Assembly: GCA_021802745.1 (NCBI GenBank)
Contig: JAJZRK010000192.1
Location: 1 to 6,171, forward strand
Direction: 5' to 3'
Source: a bacterium
Lineage (GTDB): Bacteria; Gemmatimonadota; Gemmatimonadetes; Gemmatimonadales; Gemmatimonadaceae
Length of the DNA: 6,171 nt
Shown here: in pieces, positions 1 through 4,771 of the stretch
Position numbering within the stretch: position 1 is the stretch's first letter
Layout: each line of letters starts with the position of its first letter
Made by a program: the position numbers and the translations under genes
The notes under the pieces: model-generated
The model's input: only the letters and a program-made list of their open reading frames with translations
Databases searched by the model: none
What the model was told of the DNA's origin: nothing

Positions 1-44
1 ACAACAGAGAGAAAACAGAGAAGCAACAGAGAGACAACAGAGAG
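1..44 (+). repeat. Left array of 11-bp tandem repeats (ACAACAG units)
   Basis: Four copies of a 7-bp core occur at an exact 11-bp period: ACAACAG at 1-7, AAAACAG at 12-18, GCAACAG at 23-29 and ACAACAG at 34-40, separated by AGAG-like tetramers. The array starts at the window edge and may continue upstream. It is the reverse complement of the array at 91-147, so the two form an inverted pair. No coding potential is credible here. The function is unknown; the possible hairpin is described in the findings. Confidence 0.9.
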
Positions 45-65
45 GGGGGACTGGGGCGGGGGCGG
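44..65 (+). other. G-rich core between the inverted repeat arrays
   Basis: Four G runs lie close together: six G at 44-49, four at 53-56, five at 58-62 and two at 64-65, separated by ACT, C and C. This allows a two-quartet G-quadruplex, or a less regular three-quartet form, on the + strand or its RNA. The tract lies in the 48-nt apical loop (43-90) of the hairpin predicted from the flanking repeats. Quadruplex formation is an inference only, because G runs are common in DNA of this composition. Confidence 0.4.
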
Positions 66-90
66 ACTGCTGTTCGCGCCGGCGACGGTC

Positions 91-147
91 CTCTGTTGTC
101 TTTCTGTTGTCTTTCTGTTGTTTTTCTGTTGTTTTTCTGTTGTCTCT
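91..147 (+). repeat. Right array of 11-bp tandem repeats (CTGTTGT units)
   Basis: Five perfect copies of CTGTTGT occur at 93, 104, 115, 126 and 137, an exact 11-bp period, with linkers CTTT, CTTT, TTTT, TTTT and CTCT. The array is pyrimidine-only apart from the G residues and is far more AT-rich than the rest of the window. It is inverted relative to the array at 1-44. The 11-bp phasing of T tracts is close to one helical turn, so the DNA may also be intrinsically curved. Confidence 0.93.
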
Positions 148-229
148 CTTGAACATCACAAATGTGTGCCACGCGCACTGAGAGTGGATTCCGCTCGATT
201 GCCTTTTCTCGTCTTCGCTCGTCCACTCA
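148..229. other. Non-coding stretch upstream of the ftsZ promoter
   Basis: No convincing gene is present. The stretch contains a TTGAAC hexamer at 149-154 with no matching -10 element at 16-18 bp, a short CACA-AA-TGTG inverted repeat at 157-166, and a pyrimidine-rich tract at about 198-230 directly upstream of the proposed ftsZ -35 box. Short reading frames here run through the repeats into ftsZ in other frames and look spurious. Confidence 0.5.
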
Positions 230-258
230 TTGGTGCGATACGCGCCGACGCGTATATT
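230..258 (+). promoter_or_regulatory. Predicted ftsZ promoter
   Basis: A sigma70-like pair is visible: TTGGTG at 230-235, a 17-bp spacer, and TATATT at 253-258, which predicts transcription start near 265 and a leader of about 45 nt before ftsZ. The -10 region reads TATATTTC (253-260), which also fits seven of the eight positions of the Bacteroidota -7 element TAnnTTTG, with ATTG 20 nt upstream (229-232). A palindrome covers the spacer and the start of the -10 box. Confidence 0.6.
238..255. promoter_or_regulatory. Candidate operator: 7+7-bp palindrome in the ftsZ promoter
   Basis: ATACGCG (238-244) and CGCGTAT (249-255) are perfect reverse complements separated by CCGA. The element lies in the spacer and overlaps the first three bases of the predicted -10 hexamer, where a bound dimeric repressor would block RNA polymerase. 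No known regulator site is recognised, and the operator role is inferred from geometry alone. Confidence 0.4.
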
Positions 259-294
259 TCCGCGTCCGATCTTGCGCCCCCTGAACATCGCGAC

Positions 295-298
295 GGAG
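295..298 (+). promoter_or_regulatory. ftsZ ribosome binding site
   Basis: GGAG, in the context ACGGAGCC, lies 10 nt before the ATG at 309. This supports the 309 start over the next in-frame ATG at 360 (Met18), which would remove the N-terminal extension that FtsZ proteins normally carry before the first beta strand. Confidence 0.6.
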
Positions 299-308
299 CC
301 GACCTCGC

Positions 309-1499
309 ATGCCATTGAACTTCGAACTCGAGACGAGCACACCGGTCAGCGGCGCCCGCATGAAGGTGGTGGGTGTGGGCGGCGGCGGCGGAAACGCCGT
401 CAACCGCATGATCGAGGAGCAGCTGGAGGGCGTCGAGTTCATCTCGGTCAACACCGACGCGCAGGCGCTGCTCAACTCGAAGTCCGACGTCAAGATCCAG
501 ATCGGCAAGAAGCTCACCCGCGGACTCGGCGCCGGCGCGCGCCCCGAGATCGGCCGCCAGGCCATCGAGGAAAACCGCGACGAAGTCGCCCGCGTGATGA
601 GCAACAGCGACCTCGTCTTCGTCACGTGCGGCATGGGCGGCGGCACCGGCACCGGCGCGGCCCCCGTGGTCGCGGAGCTGGCGCGGGAGTCGGGCTCGCT
701 CGTCGTCGGCATCGTCACCAAGCCCTTCCTCTTCGAGGGGCGCAAGCGCATGCGCCAGGCCGAAGAGGGCATTGACGAGCTGCGCAAGTACGTGGACACG
801 ATGATTGTCGTTCCCAACGAGCGGCTGCTGGCCGTGGTCGGGAAGAACATTCCGTTCCAGGACGCCCTCAAGAAGGCCGACGAAGTGCTGCTGCGTGCCA
901 CCGAGGGCATTTCGGGCCTCGTGACGAAGTGCGGCATCATCAACGTGGACTTCGCCGACGTGCGCACGGTCATGAAGGACGGCGGCGCCGCCATCATGGG
1001 CACCGGCGTCGGCTCGGGGGAGAATCGCGCGGTCGAGGCGGCGCAGATCGCCCTCTCGAGCCCGCTGCTCGACAACGTCTCCATCGCCGGCGCCACCGGC
1101 GTGCTGGTCAACATCACGGGCGGCGACGGCGAACTCAGCTTCACCGACTTCACCACGGTCGGCCAGATCGTGCAGGAAGCGGTGGGCGAGGAATCCAACA
1201 TCATCATCGGCGCCGGCGTCGAACCGGCCATGGTGGGGCAGGTGCGCGTGACGGTGGTCGCCACGGGCTTCGAGCGCGCCAACGCGCAGCAGCGCCCGGG
1301 CATGCAGGGGCGCGCCGGCGCCACGCCGGTCATTCCGATCACCGATGCGGGCTCCCGGCCGCGCCCGGTCATCGGCGGCGCCTATCAGGGCGGCTCGGCC
1401 GTCCCGGCGCCGCGCCAGCGGCCCGCGGCTGAGCCGCGCCGCATCGAGGATCTCAGCGACATGGAGATCCCGACGTTCATTCGGAGACAGATGGATTGA
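309..1499 (+). CDS. ftsZ: Cell division protein FtsZ
   Basis: This is the tubulin-like GTPase that polymerises at midcell in the cytoplasm and scaffolds the divisome. The 396-aa length is normal for the family. Visible motifs are the glycine-rich GGGGGN loop at residues 24-29, the tubulin signature GGGTGTG at 110-116 that binds GTP phosphates, and the T7 synergy loop NVDFADV at 212-218, whose Asp214 and Asp217 correspond to the catalytic acids of E. coli FtsZ. A short Pro/Arg/Gly-rich linker (about 325-380) leads to an intact C-terminal conserved peptide, EIPTFIRRQ (386-394), the docking site for membrane tethers such as FtsA. The start is ATG 309 with GGAG upstream. The stop overlaps the next gene by 4 nt, giving a two-gene division/wall operon. 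Upstream lie a good promoter with a palindrome and a long inverted repeat. No defect is seen. Confidence 0.98.
   Translation: MPLNFELETSTPVSGARMKVVGVGGGGGNAVNRMIEEQLEGVEFISVNTDAQALLNSKSDVKIQIGKKLTRGLGAGARPEIGRQAIEENRDEVARVMSNSDLVFVTCGMGGGTGTGAAPVVAELARESGSLVVGIVTKPFLFEGRKRMRQAEEGIDELRKYVDTMIVVPNERLLAVVGKNIPFQDALKKADEVLLRATEGISGLVTKCGIINVDFADVRTVMKDGGAAIMGTGVGSGENRAVEAAQIALSSPLLDNVSIAGATGVLVNITGGDGELSFTDFTTVGQIVQEAVGEESNIIIGAGVEPAMVGQVRVTVVATGFERANAQQRPGMQGRAGATPVIPITDAGSRPRPVIGGAYQGGSAVPAPRQRPAAEPRRIEDLSDMEIPTFIRRQMD
1483..1486 (+). promoter_or_regulatory. Ribosome binding site for the M23 peptidase TTG start
   Basis: GGAG lies inside the last codons of ftsZ, 9 nt before TTG 1496. It supports the TTG start. 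The alternative in-frame ATG at 1529 has no comparable site at the usual distance and would delete the Arg-rich n-region of the signal/anchor segment. Confidence 0.55.
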
Positions 1500-2761
1500 C
1501 GCGCTTCGCTCGGCGTGCCGCCGTCGCGATGGTGGCGGTGGCTGGCGCCGCGCTGGCGCTGACGTACATCCCGCGGCTCGCGCCGTCGGGACGCGTCCCG
1601 GCTGAGCGACTTGGCCTTGATCGGTGGCATGCGAGCGACACCCTCGGGCCGGGGGAGTCGCTCGTGGCGCTTCTGGGGCGCCGCGGTCTCGAGGCGGCGG
1701 ACGCGGCCGCAGCCGTCCAGTCGCTGGACGGGCTCCTCGACGATCGGCGCATTCCCGCCGGGCTCAAGGTCAACGTGCACGGCGACACGTCGAGCAGCCG
1801 GGCCACCGACGTGGAGCTGCTGCTCGGCGACGACCGGATCATCCGCGTGCACCGTGCCGGCGAGGAGTGGACGGCCACCGAGGACGCGGTGCCCTGGGTG
1901 ACCGACACCGTGGTCGTGCGCGGGGTGGTGCACACCAACCTGTACGACGCGCTCGACACGGCGGGCGCCGGGCTGCTCTCGCAGTCGGCGCGCATCTCGC
2001 TCGCCTGGGAGGTGGCCGACATCTACGAGTACCGGGTGGACATGTCGCGCGAGTTGCAGGACGGCGACAGCGTGCGCGTCCTCTTCGAGCGCGCCACCAA
2101 CCCGTCCGGCATCAATCGCATCGGGCGCGTCTTCGCCGCGGGGCTCGAGCGCGGCGGGCAGGAAATCACGGCGATCCGCTTCGTCCACCCGGACGACAAG
2201 GCCGAGTACTTCGACGCCGGCGGCAAGTCGCTGCGCGCGTCGTTCCTGCGCGCGCCGCTCTCGTTTCGCCGCATCTCGAGCGTCTTCGGCCGGCGCAAGC
2301 ATCCCATTCTTGGCATCTGGCGCCAGCATGCGGGGACGGACTATGCCGCCGCGTCGGGGACGCCCGTGCGCACGATCGGCGACGGCGTCGTGATCTTTGC
2401 CGGGCACAAGGGCGGCTATGGCAACGTCCTCGAGGTCCGGCACCGCAACGGCTTTGTGACGCGCTACGGGCACCTGAAGGGCTTCGCCAGGGGCATCGTG
2501 CGCGGCCGCTCCGTCACGCAGGGACAGACGGTCGCGTATGTCGGCGCCACGGGGCTCGCCACCGGGCCGCATCTCCATTTCGAAGTGCTCGTCAACGGCG
2601 TGCAGCGCGATCCGCGCACGGCGCTGCGGCAATCGGCGGCGGTGGCGCTGGGTGGGCGGGAGCGACAGCAGTTCGACGGCATGGCTCGCGTGGCGCTCGC
2701 GGAGCTGAACCGCGCGGCGGGCGTGGTGCGCGCTCCCGCGCCGGCAGACTCCGGGCGCTGA
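1496..2761 (+). CDS. M23 family metallopeptidase, MepM/Csd3-like
   Basis: Predicted zinc endopeptidase that cleaves peptidoglycan peptide cross-links outside the cytoplasmic membrane. The 421-aa product begins with an Arg-rich start and a hydrophobic segment (about residues 8-23) acting as a signal peptide or anchor. Residues about 35-60 look like a LysM/OapA-type region. Residues about 138-200 (VVRGVVHTNLYDAL through LQDGDSVRVLFE) match the inhibitory middle domain of Csd3/MepM proteins. The LytM domain spans about 258-380. All expected active-site residues are present: His278 and Asp282 (HAGTD) and His361 as zinc ligands, with His326 (YGHL) and His359 (GPHLHFE) as catalytic histidines, so the enzyme should be active. 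TTG is chosen as the start because it overlaps the ftsZ stop by 4 nt, has GGAG at 9 nt, and keeps the complete signal segment. Co-expression with ftsZ suggests septal or growth-related wall cutting. Exact bond specificity (D,D- or other) cannot be read from the sequence. Confidence 0.93.
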   Translation: MTRFARRAAVAMVAVAGAALALTYIPRLAPSGRVPAERLGLDRWHASDTLGPGESLVALLGRRGLEAADAAAAVQSLDGLLDDRRIPAGLKVNVHGDTSSSRATDVELLLGDDRIIRVHRAGEEWTATEDAVPWVTDTVVVRGVVHTNLYDALDTAGAGLLSQSARISLAWEVADIYEYRVDMSRELQDGDSVRVLFERATNPSGINRIGRVFAAGLERGGQEITAIRFVHPDDKAEYFDAGGKSLRASFLRAPLSFRRISSVFGRRKHPILGIWRQHAGTDYAAASGTPVRTIGDGVVIFAGHKGGYGNVLEVRHRNGFVTRYGHLKGFARGIVRGRSVTQGQTVAYVGATGLATGPHLHFEVLVNGVQRDPRTALRQSAAVALGGRERQQFDGMARVALAELNRAAGVVRAPAPADSGR

Positions 2762-2808
2762 GGCGACGGGCGCCGACGCGCTGCTCCCTGAGCACTGGGC
2801 CCGGGCGC

Positions 2809-2816
2809 TACGTTTA
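2809..2816 (+). promoter_or_regulatory. Possible promoter element of the 2823 membrane-protein gene
   Basis: TACGTTTA lies just before the ATG at 2823 and fits seven of eight positions of the Bacteroidota-type element TAnnTTTG; its first six bases could also be a weak sigma70 -10 box. It would place transcription start at or within a few nt of the ATG. No good -35/-33 element is seen, since only CCTGAG is near the right distance. Support is weak to moderate. Confidence 0.35.
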
Positions 2817-2822
2817 TCAACG

Positions 2823-4619
2823 ATGACTTCCTGGCTGATCGCCGGCGCCGCCGGAATTGCCGCGGCGGTGGCGCTGTACGGCCGCCGGCTGCCCACCGAC
2901 GCCTATCGCCGCATCCTCGTGGCGCTCCGTGCGCTCGCGGTGCTGCTCGCCGTCGCGCTGCTGCTCGACGCGCCGCTCGGGGCGCACGGGCAGGCGCGGG
3001 CCCTCACCGCGCTCGACGTGTCGGCCAGCTGGGGGCAGAATGGGGCGGGGCGCTACGCCGAGGGTGTCTCGCGCGCCAAGGCGTCCGCCGGCGACCTCGT
3101 GTTGTTCGGCGATTCGCTGCGCGACGGCGCGCCGCCCGCGCAGCCGTCGGACGCCGCCACGCGCGTCGGACCTGCCGTGGACCGCGCCAGCGCGCTCGGC
3201 CGCCCGCTCCGCGTGATCACCGACGGGCAGTTGGCGGATCCGGAGGCGCTGGAAGCCCTCCCCGCCGGCTCGACGGTCGAAGTGCTGCCGTCCGCCGAGG
3301 CGGTGGACGCGGCCGTTCGATCGCTGGAGCTGCCGGCCAGCGCGTCACCGGGTGACTCGCTCGAACTCCGCGCACTCGTGGCGAGTGGCGCCGCCTCGGT
3401 GCCGGCGGTCGCCATGACGGTGCGTCTCGCCGATGGCACGCTGCTGGCCACGGCGCCGCTCGGCGCACTCGCGCCGTGGAGCGAGCGCGAGTGGCGCGTG
3501 CGGCTGCGCGAGCCCAACCGTCGCGGCGCCGTCGTGCTGCACGTGATCGCCGCGGCGGCCGGCGACCGGCAGGCCCGCAACGACACGCTGACGACCGTGC
3601 TCGAGGTGCGCGGCGGACCGACCGCCGTCTTCGTCTCCACCGCGCCGGATGAGGACGCCCGCTTCGCGCTGGCGCTGATGCGCGGCGCGCTGGCGTTTGG
3701 GGTGCGTGGTTTCCTGCGCGTTGCGCCGGGGCAGTGGCGCGAGGAGGGCACGCTCGCGCGCGTCGAAGAGGCGGTGGTGCGCGATGCGCTCTCGCGCTCG
3801 CCGATTGCCGTGCTGCACGGTGACACGGCGCTGTTTGGTGCGCCACGGGCGCTGGGCCACGGTGCGCTCGCGCTGGTCCCGCCTCCGGGAGACGACGACG
3901 GCGAGTACTTCACGGAGCAGGCGGGGGCATCGCCGCTCGCGCCGGCGCTGAGCGGCGTGCCATGGGACTCGCTGCCCCCCATTGCCGTTGGCCCCGCGCC
4001 GGTGGGCACGTCATGGAGCGCCCTGAGCACGCGCCGGGCGCGCCGGTTCGACGAGCGAGTCGTCGTTGCGGGCTATGACGCGCCCCGCCGCATCGCGGTG
4101 CTCCCGGTGCGCGGCCTGTGGCGGTGGCAGTTCCGGGGCGGCCGCTCGGCCGACGCGTTCGCCGCCCTCTGGGGCAGCGTCTTCGACTGGCTGGCGGAAG
4201 GCGGAGCCGATGACCGTGCGGCGCTCGTCGCTTCGCCGTGGCTGCGCGAAGGGGAACCGGTGACGTGGCGGCGCGGCGCCGCGCGCGACTCGCTGATTCG
4301 CGTGACGCTGCGCCGCGACGGCGCGGCAGCCGAGGCGCCGACGACCTTGCGATTCAGCGACGCGCTGGGCGTGGCGACATCGCCGCCGCTCGCCGCCGGC
4401 ATCTGGCGCGCGACCGTGGCGGGCGGCACTTCAGTCTTTGCGGTGAATGCGTCGGCGGAATGGATACCGCGGCGTCCGGTGGTCTCGCGCACGGCCGTGA
4501 GCGGCACCCTCGCGTCCGAGGAGCGGCCGAGCGTGCGCGACGGCTGGTGGTGGTACGCGCTGGTGCTCGCGCTGCTGTGCGTCGAGTGGTTCATGCGGCG
4601 GCGCGTCGGGCTGCGCTGA
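2823..4619 (+). CDS. Membrane protein with VWA-like and GATase-like regions, function unknown
   Basis: The exact function is not recognised. The 598-aa product has two N-terminal hydrophobic segments (about residues 3-18 and 31-53) and a C-terminal one (about 574-591, WWWYALVLALLCVEWF) followed by Arg residues, so the middle probably lies outside the membrane. Residues 65-69 are DVSAS, the DxSxS metal-site motif of VWA domains, and TDGQ at 133-136 fits a later VWA strand; the region is only about 100 aa, shorter than a normal VWA domain. An Ig/CARDB-like beta stretch (about 165-262) follows. Then comes a region resembling the glutamine-amidotransferase-like module of BatA-like membrane proteins, ending in the characteristic WRWQF (433-437) and a DWLA helix. 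ATG 2823 preserves the first membrane segment, but no Shine-Dalgarno is visible. No MoxR ATPase or other Bat genes are adjacent. A structural or regulatory envelope role is possible but unproven. Confidence 0.85.
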   Translation: MTSWLIAGAAGIAAAVALYGRRLPTDAYRRILVALRALAVLLAVALLLDAPLGAHGQARALTALDVSASWGQNGAGRYAEGVSRAKASAGDLVLFGDSLRDGAPPAQPSDAATRVGPAVDRASALGRPLRVITDGQLADPEALEALPAGSTVEVLPSAEAVDAAVRSLELPASASPGDSLELRALVASGAASVPAVAMTVRLADGTLLATAPLGALAPWSEREWRVRLREPNRRGAVVLHVIAAAAGDRQARNDTLTTVLEVRGGPTAVFVSTAPDEDARFALALMRGALAFGVRGFLRVAPGQWREEGTLARVEEAVVRDALSRSPIAVLHGDTALFGAPRALGHGALALVPPPGDDDGEYFTEQAGASPLAPALSGVPWDSLPPIAVGPAPVGTSWSALSTRRARRFDERVVVAGYDAPRRIAVLPVRGLWRWQFRGGRSADAFAALWGSVFDWLAEGGADDRAALVASPWLREGEPVTWRRGAARDSLIRVTLRRDGAAAEAPTTLRFSDALGVATSPPLAAGIWRATVAGGTSVFAVNASAEWIPRRPVVSRTAVSGTLASEERPSVRDGWWWYALVLALLCVEWFMRRRVGLR

Positions 4620-4638
4620 GCGGCTGTCGGGGAGCCGC
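4620..4638 (+). terminator. Weak hairpin after the membrane-protein gene
   Basis: GCGGCT (4620-4625) and AGCCGC (4633-4638) form a 6-bp stem with a 7-nt loop immediately after the stop codon. No U tract follows, so intrinsic termination is doubtful. It may be a transcript-end stabiliser or a chance stem in GC-rich DNA. Confidence 0.3.
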
Positions 4639-4669
4639 GCACCGCGCGTGCTTGGCTCGCCGACTCAAC

Positions 4670-4698
4670 TTGAGGTTGCGCCCTACATTGCCTGATCT
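4670..4698 (+). promoter_or_regulatory. Possible hoxF promoter region
   Basis: This is the most AT-rich part of the intergenic region. TTGAGG (4670-4675) with a 17-bp spacer and TGATCT (4693-4698) makes a poor sigma70 pair. Alternatively, TACATTGC (4684-4691) fits TAnnTT. The -35-like TTGAGG overlaps a small odd palindrome, CTCAA-C-TTGAG (4664-4674). A promoter is expected here because the hydrogenase gene is functionally unrelated to the upstream gene, but the exact element is uncertain. Confidence 0.3.
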
Positions 4699-4720
4699 GC
4701 CCAAACGCTAGTTTAACCGT

Positions 4721-4741
4721 ACCGGCACGTGTCGTGCCGGT
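4721..4741. promoter_or_regulatory. Perfect 9+9-bp inverted repeat upstream of hoxF
   Basis: The arms ACCGGCACG (4721-4729) and CGTGCCGGT (4733-4741) are exact reverse complements around TGT. The element ends 30 nt before the proposed hoxF start. As DNA it has the size of a dimer-binding operator (21 bp, two helical turns). As RNA it would be a very stable 9-bp hairpin in the leader. It is not a typical terminator because no U run follows. Confidence 0.5.
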
Positions 4742-4759
4742 GCCGATGGCCCAGCGGCC

Positions 4760-4765
4760 AGGGAG
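4760..4765 (+). promoter_or_regulatory. hoxF ribosome binding site
   Basis: AGGGAG lies 6 nt before ATG 4772 and decides that start. A second in-frame ATG at 4799 has GAGGA (4781-4785) 13 nt upstream. Its product (MDAVREIL) would begin where I recall characterised HoxF proteins beginning, so it remains a real alternative. Confidence 0.55.
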
Positions 4766-4771
4766 TCGCAC

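Noticed and set aside
1..147. CRISPR array
   Set aside because: The units are 11 bp and contiguous, with no 20-40 bp spacers, and the two arrays point in opposite directions.
1..147. Terminal inverted repeats of an insertion sequence or MITE
   Set aside because: The arms are internally tandem-repetitive, only 48 nt apart, and no target-site duplication can be seen; the left boundary is outside the window, so this is rejected only provisionally.
118..318. Small + strand ORF running from the 11-bp repeats into ftsZ
   Set aside because: It starts inside the repeat, has no ribosome binding site, overlaps the ftsZ promoter and start, and shows no family features.
227..1372. Long antisense ORF opposite ftsZ (381 codons)
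   Set aside because: The product is low-complexity and rich in Ser, Thr, Pro and Arg, as expected from reading a high-GC gene in reverse; ftsZ on the + strand is certain.
2762..2774. GGCG-N5-CGCC hairpin after the M23 gene as a terminator
   Set aside because: The stem is only four base pairs, in GC-rich DNA, and has no U tract.
1385..2896. Antisense ORF of 503 codons opposite the M23 gene
   Set aside because: It is an Arg/Ala/His-rich shadow without recognisable motifs, and the opposite strand carries an intact active-site set for M23.
4709..4714. TAGTTT as a -10 box for hoxF with TTGCCT upstream
   Set aside because: The spacer would be only 15 bp and both hexamers match poorly.
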